Part shown: one piece after another, positions 37,246 to 49,790 of the stretch
Layout of the letters: the number at the start of each line of letters is the position of its first letter
How positions within the stretch are numbered: position 1 is the first letter of the stretch
Assembly (NCBI GenBank): GCA_022836615.1
Contig: MU405375.1
Coordinates: 17,460 to 81,459 of the forward strand
From: Annulohypoxylon bovei var. microspora
Taxonomy: Eukaryota; Ascomycota; Sordariomycetes; Xylariales; Hypoxylaceae
DNA: 64,000 nt
Reading direction: 5' to 3'
Notes under the pieces: model-generated
Seen by the model: only the letters and a program-made list of their open reading frames with translations
The model's database searches: none
What the model was told of the DNA's origin: nothing
Made by a program: the position numbers and the translations under genes

Positions 37246-40200
37246 TTTTTTTCTTTTATTATAATTATTTATAATTATTATAAACGTAATTTTTTTTACA
37301 ATTATTATTAATTTTATTTAAACATTTATTTATTTATATATTATAAATTTTATATAAAGTGGTTATTATCCATGTATATTAAAAATAAATTATTACCATT
37401 ATATTTATTAAAAAACATTAATTTTTTTAAATTATATAATTAATAAATATTATTTTAATAATAATAATAAATTTTTTACAAGTTATTATAATATAATTTA
37501 TGTTTATTTATTTATTATTATATTTTTAATATTTAATTTTTAAAAATGTAAATACATATTAAACTTTTTTTTTTATAAATATATTTTTATTTATTTTCGA
37601 AATACCTTTATATTATTATAATAATTATAAATTATAAAAGTTTTATATTATATTATTAATTATTTTTAAATTATAACTTCTTTTTTTTAATTAATTTATA
37701 AATATATTTAATATATTTAATAAGTAATTAATTTTAAAGGAATTATATATTAAACATTAAAAAAAAATTATTATAACCGTTAAATTTAATAATACAATTA
37801 TAAATAATTAAAGTTCGTTAAAATAAATTAAATAAATTCATAATTATAGGCTTTATTTAATACTTTTAAAATATAATCCTTTTTAAGTTATTATTAACTT
37901 TTTTTATTTTATTATTATTTTTAAGATATAAAAAAATAATTAATTTTATAATAAAACTATATTATTAAATTTAATTTATAATTTTATAACCGATAAAATT
38001 TTAAACATTATTAAATATTTATTTTTATAAATAACCAAACATTTCTTTAATTTTTATAAATAATAAAATATAATTAATAAATTTCATTAATAATATTATT
38101 TCAATTTCCATTTAATTAATAACGTATTTAATTACCATTAATATTATTATTTATTTTAAAAATGTATAATCGATTACTTAATGTATAAACGGTGTTAAAA
38201 AGTATATTAATTATAAATTTAATAATAATATATTTAATTTCTTCATTAATTAATAAAAAGAATATTTAATTATAACTTAATATATTATTAATATTATTTT
38301 AAAATATTAAAATAACTTTATTATTTCTTTAAATATTATTCCAATTATAATATATTTTTAATTATAATATATATTTATTAATTAATGAATTATATTATTA
38401 TATTTTAATATAAATTACATATTCGTTATATTAATTATTATTTTTATTATATATAAAAGATTTTTAAATACTTTAATATACTTTAAAATCTTATATAATT
38501 AATTTTAATATTTAATAAAATATTTTTTATTTATTTTTTTATTATTATTATTAAAAGGTTTATTTTTTATAATAAATGTTTATAAATTATTTAAAGGTTT
38601 AATTAATTAAGCTTATAAAATATTAAATGGGTTTTATTATTATTTTATTTTCATTAATTAATAAAGCTTTATTAATTAAATTTAAATTAAAAGGTTTAAA
38701 TAAATAATTTATTAATATATAAGTTTTATTAAAGCGATAAATAATTTATATATTATAATATTTAATAATATTTAAAAAATATATAATCTTAACAAGTTAT
38801 TTAATTTTAATATTAATTAATTTAAGCAATTCATAATTTATAATTATTATAATTTTTTTTTATTTAATGGTGTTAATGTTATAATAATAACATGATTTTT
38901 AATAATTCTTTTTTTTAAGTTAAATAATGTGTTTATGTATTTGTAAGCTTTTTAAAAAAATAAATTATTAAATGTAAAACATTTTAATTATTATGAAAAT
39001 ATAATTAAAATAAAGTTACTTTAATGTGTAATTTATTGGCGTTTAATTTAATTATTAAAGGTAATTTTTAATTAAATCATTGTATTATTAACATAATAAT
39101 AATTAAATTATAAATTTATTTTTATGTTATTATCGCTTTTATATTTAACTTAATAAATTTATTTTTAAGTTTATTTATAAAAGTTATTAATGGGATTATT
39201 ATTATTAAATAGTTTTTTATTACGTATTTAAAATAATTTATTACGTTAATAAATGCTTTAATTTATATAATTATTTTAAGCTTAAAACGATTTTTAATTA
39301 TTGCCACTTTAATTAAGTTTACTTTAATATTAACTTTAAAAATAATGAAGTTAAAAAAGACTTTTTTTTTAATAAAAAGCTAAGATTTAAAGGTGTTAAT
39401 AATCATGCCGTATATTATAAAACGTTTAAAAACCATTAAAAGTCATTTATGTAATTACTTTTTTATATTAATTTATATTATTATATTATTTAATAATTTA
39501 ATTAATCATTTAATGAAAAAAGCCATAATTTCCTTTATGAATGTTTAAAATATTATTAAAGCATTTATTAAATTAAATAATATTATTATTTATTTATATA
39601 TTTTAAATGAAGTTATAAAAGTTGTTTTTTTATAATAAAATTTATATATAAATATATATTAAAACCCGTCCTTTAAATTAATAAAAATGTATCATTTATA
39701 ATTTAATGCTTTTTAAATTTAATTTATAACATTAAATAATAAATGTGCGTTTTTTTTATACGTTTATTAACTTTTTAATAATCGTAATAAAAACGTTAAA
39801 TTACATTTAAATTTATTTTACTTAATATAATCGTTTAATTAAGTGTTTTCTTAAGAATAAATAATAATAATAAAGCTTAAAAACTTTTACTTTTTTAAAT
39901 AATTTTTTTTTTATGTTTTTTAATGAATTTATATAACATTTACTTTTATTATAAGTTATACTTTTTTAAAAGAAGTTTTATAAATGGAAAATCATTTATG
40001 TTAATATAATGTTATATTTTCATGATTATATTTATTTATTATTATTTTTTATTAAAAAGTTTAAATATTTCATTAATATAAATATTTAAATAAATGTTAA
40101 TTATATTATTTATAATAAGTATATTTTTATGCCATTATAATTTAAACTTATAAAAAACATTAAAAATTAATTTTTATATGTAATTAATTAATATTTTATT

Positions 40201-42480
40201 AATTAATTTCAAAGTAAATTTTTTTTTATATTTTTATAATATAATAATTTCTTTATTTACCTTATTTTTACATTAAATTTCCCACTTATAAAATATACCT
40301 TTTTTAAATATAAGGTTTTTTAAAAATATTTTATTTAAAATAATTTTTATTAACATTATAAATAAAACGTTATATTTATTTTTAATCTTAAACCTTATTA
40401 TAATAATAATATTTTTTATTATATGTAACCTTAAACTGCTTATTTTTATCATGGTAAATAATTGCTTTATTTTATATTTTTATAAATTTTTTATTAAAGA
40501 TTATAAAACATAATAAACTACGTAATTATAATTAAAAAAGGTTATAAAATGTTTTTCATCGTTTAATTTAATTATAAAAAAATTATATTACTTTTTATAT
40601 TTTTTTTAATTGGTTTATTTTTATATGGTAATGGTTTAAAATTATTATTTACTTTTATTAAATGAATATAATTGTTTTAATTTTTGTTATTAAAGTTATT
40701 AAATAAATTAATAAGCTTTAAATTAATATTTAATTTAACTAATACTTTTATTAAGTTTTATTAATTTTATTTTTTATTTTTATTTTTTATGAAATAGATT
40801 TATTTATTATCACTTTTATTTTTTTATTTATTATAAATATTTTGGATTTTCTTTTTAAATTTTTAATGATCGTTATTGTTTTCTTTAAACAAAATATTTT
40901 TTAACGTGATTTTCTTAAATTTCATTAAATATATTAAGGTTTTTTAAGGAAAATGTGGTTTTTAAATATAATCTTTTATTTAATGGTTTTTTTTATTATA
41001 ATTAAAACATTTATTATCGGATGTTTTTATTATAAATTTGTTTTTTTTAATTAAGTTAATTTATTAATTATTTTATTTAAGATTTAATATTATAATTTAT
41101 TATATCGTTATTAACATTATTTTTATTAAATCTTAAAGTTTTAATTAAATTATACTTAATTAAATTATTATTATTTTTAAGATTTATAAATTATAAAAAA
41201 GCATTATTATATTATGAAATGTAATAATTATTATAAATATATTATATATTTTATTTTTAATTAATATTTAAATAATTAAAATTATTTATTATATTATTTC
41301 TTTTATTATTTAAGTTATATTTAAAGGATTAATTTAATTGTAAAATAATAATTATATGTTTAATATGTAAATGTATAATAAATTAATTAATATTTCACGA
41401 TTTTAATGTAAGTTTTTAATGTGTATAAAAAACTTGTAAAAAACTTTTTATATTTTTTTTATAAAGTTTATAAAATTTTTATTTTATTATAATAATAAGG
41501 TTATAAATATAATAAGCAAGTTATGAAATATATAATGCTTTTTTAACATTTAAAATATTATTTTTAAAAATATAATTTAAGTTAATTTTTATATTTATAC
41601 GTAAATTATTATTTATTAAAAATCACTTAATAACTTTATGGAAATTCTTGTGGTTTATAAGGAATAAAATACCAAAGTTACTTTTAATTTATTTTATATT
41701 TCATTAAACTTATTTAAAATGGTATGGTTTATTTATATTAATTTTAATAATAAAAGTATTATTTTTTTTTTTTTTATATTTAAAGAATTTATATACCTTG
41801 GTAAATAATATAATTTTTAATTAAATTTATTTAACTTTTCTTTTTTAATTAATTTGAACTTTGTTTAAAATGTTGGTTTTTTAAAGGTTAAACTTCCCAT
41901 TAAAAAAGCGTTCATTTAATATATAATTCTTAAATTATTTTAAATATAAAAATAATTATAAATTAAAATTATACCATTTAATATAATAAATATTTAAAAA
42001 CTTATTTAAATTATATAATAATAAGTTTAATAATTTAATTTAATTATAATTTAATATTAAATTTTTATTAATATAATATTAATATGGTTAAACCGTTTTT
42101 ATTATCATTATAATTATTATAAAATTCATTATTAAATTAAATATATATTTAAATTAATTATTTATATTTTTATTTAAGTTTTCGTTAATTTTTACTTAAT
42201 TAAAGGTTAATAATTTAAGTTATAAATAAATTTAATGGATTAAATTATTATAGTTTTTTTAAAAATTAATAAAATTAATGGTATCGGGGATTTTAATGAC
42301 GTTAAGGACGTTTATTATTACTTTACTTTTATTTTTAACTTTACTTTTAATTTTATTAATTAACTTATTAAATGAATTAAAGCTTTTAAATATAATTTAA
42401 AAAATTAATGTAAAAAATGTAAAAATATAAAAAAAAGGTATAAAAATAAATTAATTTACGTTATTAACGTTTTATTTACG
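37246..42480 (-). pseudogene. Element V internal region: Ty3/gypsy gag-pol, minus strand, heavily mutated
   Basis: Collinear, base by base in places, with the reverse complement of the W interior. The left end matches the W polypurine tract region (TTTTTTTCTTTTATTATAATTA). 38690-38800 matches the W RNase H PGK segment. The right end (42400-42480) matches the W leader. Length 5.2 kb agrees with W (5.26 kb). RT should centre near 39500. Almost every CA/TG is TA, so no long open frame remains. Identity is by alignment to W. Confidence 0.9.
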
Positions 42481-42712
42481 TAAATAATTATTTATATATC
42501 CGAGCTTTTTAATTATATAAAATATCGTTTATATATAATAAACATTATTTTATATTAATAAAGGTAAATTTATGTAATTAATTATTAATTAATTTAAGTT
42601 TTTTAATTAATTAAATTTACATGCGATTTAAGGTTATTTTAATAATTTACACTTATTACTATAAATGGTTTAAATGTTATTACGAAAACTTTTAAATTAA
42701 GGATCCATAACC
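42481..42712 (-). repeat. Element V 5' LTR
   Basis: 232 bp, reverse complement of the W-family LTR; keeps ATATCCGAGC, CATGCGATTTAAGG and GGATCCATAA. The right edge abuts CCGGCTTTATTCCGGCGG before E1. Confidence 0.9.
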
Positions 42713-44179
42713 GGCTTTATTCCGGCGGAAATATTATTAAATGTAATATTATTAAAATAATAAATTTTTATTAATAATTTTCGTTTCATTTAAAACGATA
42801 ACGAATATTAAATTAAATAATTTAAATAATAATTTTTTATTATTATTTCCGAAATACATCGCGTTATATTATAATTCACGGCCATTCGTACGGATAAATT
42901 ATACATTAATATTAATATTTATTATAATAAAATTTAAAATTTAAAATAAAATATTATAAAAAGCATTTTTAAGTTTAATTAATTAAAAAAATTATTAAAA
43001 AAAAAATTTCATGGTTATATACATGTAATTATTTAAAGTAATTAATTTCGAAAGCTTTTATTTTTTTACTTTAATTAATTTATATTATTAAATAAACCTT
43101 TAATTATTAAAACGAATAAAATAAAATATTAAACGATTAATACGTTTAAATAAAATTATAATAAATTATTATAAATTAAATTAAAGATTTAATTAATATA
43201 TATATATTAATATTACATGAAAATTAAATAAAAATATTAATAAAAAAAAATATTATATAATATATTAAATAATTATAAAAACTTTATAAACTTTTATATA
43301 AATTATATTAAAATATTAAATTAATAATTCATGCCATGAAAAAGTTATAAAAATATAAATTTTTTTTATTTAAATTTTTATAAATATAATGAACTTTTTT
43401 AATACATTTTAATTTAAAGAAATCCGTTATTTTTTCATTAATTAATGTTATAAGTTTTTTATGTTAAATAATAATATTAAATTCATGTATATTATTATAT
43501 ATAAATAATAAATCATTATTATATTCTTTAAATAAAATATTATATTTAATTTATATAATACGTTAATTATATAAAAAATTAAAATTAAAAATTATATATA
43601 AAAGTTTAATAAAATTAAGTTTTAATAAATGAAATAAATGGTTTAATTTATTTAATAAATTTTAAATTTAATTTTTTACCGATAATTTCGTTTTAAAAGT
43701 TAAATATAATTAAATTACATTAAAAATAACATTAATAATATAAATTTAAATTAATATATTATACTTTTTAATTTATAATATATATTAATTATAAAATTAA
43801 ATAAATTTTAAATATACATTTATTTTATTTTAAAATAAAATAATAAAAACTTTTATATTTATCGCTTATAAATATAAAATAATTAAAATAAAAATTTAAA
43901 TTTTATTTAAATTTAATTATTAATAATTCCACATGAAAAACGTTTTATTTAAATAATTTAATTTAATAATTATTTCATTTATAACGAAAATATTTTATAT
44001 GTTTTTAATATAATATATAAAATTTTTAAAGTTTTTTTTTTTTTTTACTTAATACGGCTTTTTATAATGTCCGGGAAAACGCGATTTACGTAAGCTTCGA
44101 AACGTTTTTGCTTTTTTAAAATTACGAGGACCGGGAAAAAGAAAAAAAAAACCCTAAAAATTTTTCTTCGCAAAAAGTT

Positions 44180-44294
44180 ATTAATTAAGAAAAGGTTTAA
44201 GAAAGGGGTGGAAAACGGGGTGAAAAACGAGGTGGAAAAAAGGTAAAAAAAAAAGTGGGAAACGAAGGTAATAAAGTGGAAAAAAAGATAAAAT
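44180..44294 (+). repeat. Purine-rich tract with GGTGGAAAA-like words
   Basis: Nearly all A and G on the plus strand, with repeated GGGGTGGAAAACG, GGGGTGAAAAACG and GAGGTGGAAAA-type units of 12-15 bp. Confidence 0.6.
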
Positions 44295-44312
44295 CCGTCC
44301 GGAAAATATCAC

Positions 44313-44355
44313 CATTCATTTAATTAATTAATTAATTAATTGATTAATTAATTAA
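44313..44355. repeat. TTAA microsatellite
   Basis: Interrupted ATTA/TTAA run. Confidence 0.8.
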
Positions 44356-45207
44356 AATTTTAATTAAAAAATTAATTTAAAAGTTAATGCTTTAAATTTA
44401 TAAAAGATTATTATAACGGGGTTAAATAAAATTAAATACTTAAGAAAATATTTAAATAAATATATTAATAAATATAAAGAAATTAATTCATTTCTTATTT
44501 AAATAAAGCGTAATATAACCATTCCCACATAAATCCCCATATAAATAAATGTATTTTAAGTTTTAAAAGCTTATGCTTTAATTCATTTTTATTAATTTTA
44601 AATAAACCTTTTAATTAATTATATCGTAATGAATAAAAGGATGTATTTAATATAATTATATAAGTTTAAAACGTAAGAAAATTTTAATTAAATGGATTTA
44701 ATTATATTATTTTAACTTAATTAACCGTTAAAAAGTGAGTAATTAAATTATAATGGGTGGATTTAACATTTGAAAATCCCGAAATTAATTAAGCCACATT
44801 GAAATAAAATTAACTTATTTAAATTTAAAAGCATTTGTAAATATAATTTAATCATTTTTTTATAAATTGTTTTTTAATAAAAGTTTTTTAATAATTATTT
44901 AACAACTTTTTAACCAGTTATTATTTAACGATGAAAAGATTTTACATGATGCAATTAAATTCATTTAATTCGTTTTAATAAGGTTAATATATTAGTATTT
45001 TCTTATATTTTATTATAAATTAACTAAGGTAAGATTAACTTGTAAAAAAATGAACGATCAAGGGCCAAGCAAAAGAAAGTAAAAATAAGGTTGCGGGGGA
45101 AAGGAAATGCAAGGCTTTAATTAATTAAAATCGAAGAAACAAAGGAAACAACCGGAACAACCGCAACGGTTATAATAAACACAGTTATAACCACAATTTT
45201 AACCTTC

Positions 45208-45627
45208 AATAGGTTAAGTCAAGGATTTAATCTTTAACAGGTCAAGTCAAGGACTTAATTTTCAACAAGTCAAGTCAAGGATTTAATTTTTAATAAGTTA
45301 AGTTAAGGACTTAATCTTTAATAAGTCAAGTTAAAGACCTGATTTTTAACAAGTTAAGTTAAGGACTTAATCTTTAATAAGTTAAGTTAAGGATTTAATT
45401 TTTAATAAATTAAGTTAAGGACTTAATCTTTAACAAGTTAAGTTAAAGATTTAATCTTTAATAAATTAAATTAAGAATTTAATTTTTAATAAGTTAAGTT
45501 AAAGATTTAATTTTTAATAAATTAAGTTAAAGACTTAATCTTTAATAAGTCAAGTCAAGGACTTAATCTTTAATAAATTAAGTTAAGGACCTAATCTTCA
45601 ATAAGTTAAGTTAAAGACCTAACTTAA
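45208..45627 (+). repeat. 28-bp minisatellite, 15 units
   Basis: Consecutive units begin at 45208, 45236, 45264 and so on every 28 bp to 45600 (the last is partial). Consensus is close to AATAAGTTAAGT followed by TAAGGACTTAATCTTT. Units differ mostly by C/T (GTCAAGTCAAGG against GTTAAGTTAAGG), the pattern expected of CA-to-TA mutation. 28 is not a multiple of three, so it is not coding. Confidence 0.95.
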
Positions 45628-46057
45628 AAGGGGTTGCCTTTTATCTTTATATAAGGAATTTAAAGCCTTTAAAAGGGTAGCCTCGAAGAGGATAACTAAG
45701 CATAGTTTCGATAGGTGGCCCATGCGTAAGGGGAGAAGCTTATGTAAGCAGTTATGCATTTAATTAAATGTTGTAAAAAGGGGGAAATAAGTAGGTAAGG
45801 TGGGAAGCTAAGCAAAAGGGTGGGTTTATAAAAACGATGCATCCAATCAAAAGAAGGCGCTTATTTAATCGACCCCTGACCACCATCCCGGGAGCAGTTA
45901 AGTCAATAAAAACCTAACCTAAATTGATTAATTAATTAATCGACGGCTGCGGGCGGCCAGCGGAGGGTTTTTGCAAGGCGCGCGTAGCGCGCCAAGTAAA
46001 AACACAAAGCCGGCTATCCGGGTTAGTTGAATAAAAGGTTGAAAAGGGTATAAAAAT

Positions 46058-46118
46058 GAAAAATCGAGGAATCAAACCTATGGATCTTAAAGCTGAGATT
46101 TTAGCTGACTAAGGCCCC
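46058..46118 (-). other. tRNA-like / SINE-like segment with A- and B-box-like words
   Basis: On the minus strand TTAGTCAGCTAAAA (A-box-like, 46102-46115) is followed about 25 bp later by GGTTTGATTCC (46068-46078), one base from the B-box GGTTCGATTCC, with TTTAAGA between them where an anticodon loop would lie, and a T run just after. The stems pair poorly, so it is not a functional tRNA gene by eye. Right of it are two direct copies of AAGGCCCCGGGCAAGGGAT (46113 and 46132), then a stretch matching the 8.1-kb tRNA-like arms. Confidence 0.45.
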
Positions 46119-46390
46119 GGGCAAGGGATAAGGCCCCGGGCAAGGGATGCAGTGTGGTCGAAAAGCCCTGCTTAATTGAGCGATGCACTTAATCAAGGGT
46201 TGTAAATGCGTTGGCGCGGAGCTAAAAAAGATTCAACGCCGGGTGGGTGGTTCGAACCGTGGGAGCTCGGGAAAAAGACCTGTTGTGTGGCGTGGGGTGT
46301 GGCTTGTTTTGTGGCTGAAATTCGGGGTTATTGTGTCCGCGGATGCGGGGACCTCACGTTAAAAAGTTAATTAAAAAACTGGTTAAAAAA

Positions 46391-46640
46391 TTAATTAATT
46401 TATTAATTAATTAATTAATTAATTAATTAATTAATTAATTAAATAAATAATTAAACATTTAATTAATTTTTAAATATTTAATTAATTAATTAATTAATTA
46501 ATTAAAACTTTGGTTTAAAAATTAATTAATTTAATAATTAATTAAATAATTAATTAATTTATTTATTAATTAAATTATTAATTAAATTATTAATTAACTT
46601 ATTAATTAACTTATTAATTAACTTATTTATTAATTAAATA
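46391..46640. repeat. TTAA/ATTA microsatellites
   Basis: Long TTAATTAA run at 46391-46440 and related ATTAATTAATTT arrays to 46640. Confidence 0.85.
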
Positions 46641-48137
46641 ACGGGTTAAATAATTTATTAATTTTTTAATAAAAAAAATATATTTTTATATAAAAAGCTC
46701 CCACCGTTTCTTAAACCCCCGGATTTTAACTTTAATTTTATTTTTATTTTTAACTTTAATTTTATTTTTATTTTTAACCTTAATTTAACCATTAACTTTA
46801 CGTGGTTTTAAAAGTTTACATGGTTTTAAAAATTTAATTTTTAATTTAAATTAATTCGTTTTTATATAATTAAATAAAATAAATAATTAATTAACCTTTA
46901 AAAAAATGGCTTTTACACGCGAAAAGTGGTGGTTTAAAAATGGTTTAATACGTGGTTCGAAAAATAATTAATTAAAAAAATGGCTTAAAAAAGTTATTAA
47001 ATGCGTGGGTAATTAAAAAATAAATTTAAAAAAAAAATACATTTAATTAAAAATATAAATAAATTTAATTAATTAAAAACGTTACGTTTAAATTAATTAA
47101 ACTTAAAAAGGTTTATTAATTATTTATTAATTTTTTATTAATTATTTTATTAATTATTTATTAATTACCTTATTAATTATTTAATTAATAATTAATAATT
47201 TATAAATTATAATAAACGTTTAAACGTAATAATGTTTTCCGAATAAATAATTATTATTAATACATTTATTATAAATAATTATTTTTTAATAATAAATAAT
47301 ATTAAAGTTTATATAAAAACCCGGTAACGGAATAAAAAAAAAATCGTTAAAACGGGATTAATATTAATTATAAAACGGAACATTTTTAAATAAATCGTTA
47401 AAAAAAAGTTTTTTTAAATCCGTTTTATATAAGTTTATTTTATTATTATTAATTTTATTATTATATAATAAATTTAAAAATAATAAAATAATAAAATTAA
47501 AAATTATATAAATATTTATAAAAATAATTAATAATGAAAAACTTAAAAATAATAATTAATATAATTTATTTATAACTTTATAATTTTAAATTTAAAGCTT
47601 TAAATTAAAGATTAATTAAATTAAATATAAAACATATAATACGTAAAATTACATATAAAAACAAGGTTTTATATTAATTTTTTTAATTAAAAATAAACAT
47701 TATTAATTACATTAAAATTAATATTATACATTAATAAAACTTTTAATATAAACCATGCATTAAAATTATTAATTTCCGGAGAAAAATTTAAAAATGATTT
47801 AATAAAAAAATTATAAAATTATTTTATTTCGATTAAAATCATTTTAATATATTAAATATATAAAAATTATTATTATATATAAAATATAATGTTTTATATT
47901 TAAACTTTTAAATTTTTTTTTTAATAATTAATTATATTTTAAACCTTCATGATTTATACTTTATATTAATAACGCATTTATTTATTAATTTTCTTTATTA
48001 TAATTATAATGGTTATATAATGTTTTATATATAAAGCTTAAATTTAAAATAAATAAATTATACCATAAATATATAATTATTTAAAATTAAACGTAATTAT
48101 AATAATAACGATAATTAAAATAATAATTTTAATAAAA

Positions 48138-48416
48138 ATAAAACTTTTATTAAAAATGAAACTTTTACCGGAAACGAAACTTTCACCGGAAATGAAATTT
48201 TCATTAAAAACGAAAGTTTTACCGGAAACGAAACTTTTAATAAAAACGAAACCTTTAATAAAAACGAAACTTTTAACGGAAATGAAACTTTTAACGGAAA
48301 CGAAACTTTTAACGAAAACGAAATTTTTAACGGAAACGAAACTTTTAACGGAAACGGAACTTTTAACGAAAATAATAATTTTAACGGAAATAATAATATT
48401 AATGGAAATAAAAATA
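48138..48416 (+). repeat. 18-bp minisatellite in E1 (hexapeptide-coding frame open)
   Basis: About 15 units close to GAAACGAAACTTTTAACG. The plus-strand frame stays open for 89 codons (48156-48425) as a Thr-Lys-Leu-Leu-Thr-Glu-like six-residue repeat. The array also exists in E2 (60300-60610, inverted), so it belongs to the element. Whether it was ever translated is unknown. Confidence 0.85.
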
Positions 48417-49079
48417 AAGAAATAATATTATATAAAATATACGGTTTATTTATAATGTTTTTTAAAACACATTCCGTATAATTATTTAATAATTTTTTAA
48501 TTTAATTTTTTTTATTTATTATAAAAGTTTATTAAATTAACTTTTATTATTTTTTAATGAATTATAAATGACGTAACGAATGTAATTCCTTTTTTTCGAA
48601 TATATAACATTGTTTTAAATTAACATAATAATGGAAAAAATGATGTAAAATAAAACGAATAAAAAAGTAAATATAATGAAAATATAAAAATTTAAAAAAA
48701 AATAATAATTAATAATATATTAATTCACATTTTTTTTATTATATTATAAAGAATTTTAAATATATAATTTTAAATATAATTAAATTAAATTAATTTAATT
48801 ATATTAAATTAAATAAAATAAAATTAATTAAATAAATTAAAATAAATTAAATTAAATTAAAACGAAAAAATCGAATTAAATAAAATTATTAAAATTAAAT
48901 CGATTAATAAAATTAATAAATTTAAAACTATTAATTTACGATTAAATAAATTATAATAATTAATTAAATAAACGTTTTAAATAATTACATTTATTAAACT
49001 TTTTATTAAACCATTTATATAAATTACTTTTATTAAATAAATTATTTTTAATTATTTTAATTTATTTTTTTAAAATTAA

Positions 49080-49790
49080 AAACCTTTTTTATATATATTA
49101 AATTAAATTTAAAGAATTATTAATTAATTAAATTTATAATACATTATTATAATAAAAGTTTAAATTTATTTAATATAAGTTTTATTATATAATTTTATAT
49201 GTAAATAAAAGTATTTTTTTTAATTATTTACGATTAACGCCACGGTTAAAAACATTAATTTTACCCGATTTTAATCATAATTTTAAACCGCCGCATTATA
49301 CGTAATATATTATTTTAATTCATATAAAACGAATAATTTAAAATTATATTTAAAAGCTTTTTTAATGAATTAAATTATTATTTTTTAAATTTAAAATACG
49401 TTATATTTTAAAACTTTAAAATTAAATTACTTTATATATATAACCACGGTTTAATTAAGTTATAACCCATGTATTTAATCGTATAAATAAACCATTAACT
49501 TTTAATTAAATTTTTTTTATTAAATAAATGAAATAAAATATATTAAAATTATATAAAAATAATTTTTTAAATTTTTTTTTAAAATATATATATTTTTTTT
49601 TCGATTAAACTTATATTCGCGTAAAAGTAATTAAATAAATTTAAAAATAAATTTAATAAAAAAAATATATTTATATTTATATAAAAATTTATATAATGAA
49701 ATGTATATTAATTAAATTTAAACCTTCGTTATAATAATTATATATTATAAATTTAATATTATTTTTAATTACGTAATTACCTTAAGTAAT
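49080..49790. mobile_element. Element G1: non-autonomous TIR element, copy in F
   Basis: Direct match to G2 (59274-59986), for example TTTACGATTAACGCCACGG against TTTGCGATTAACGCCACGG. More mutated than G2, with eroded ends; sits inside the left arm of F. Confidence 0.7.

Larger units (their letters stand above)
44014..47245. mobile_element. GC-richer island inserted in E1
   Basis: Defined by comparison with E2, where the two flanks are contiguous near 61490. Holds a purine-rich block, a 28-bp minisatellite, GC-rich patches with retained CA/TG, a tRNA-like segment and TTAA microsatellites. No open frame of note. It carries fewer RIP-type changes than the host repeat, so it is either a younger insertion or low copy. 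I could not define its ends or a target duplication beyond a few ambiguous bases. Confidence 0.65.
42729..48990. mobile_element. Element E1: TIR-type repeat, copy 1, interrupted
   Basis: Begins with the terminal sequence AAATATTATTAAATGTAATA. 42729-44013 and 47246-48990 are collinear with the reverse complement of E2 (58944-62775). The intervening 44014-47245 is absent from E2. The right terminus is missing and the sequence runs straight into foldback F. No transposase could be named. Confidence 0.75.

Noticed and set aside
45208..45627. CRISPR-like array
   Set aside because: Units are contiguous without unique spacers, and the genome is eukaryotic.
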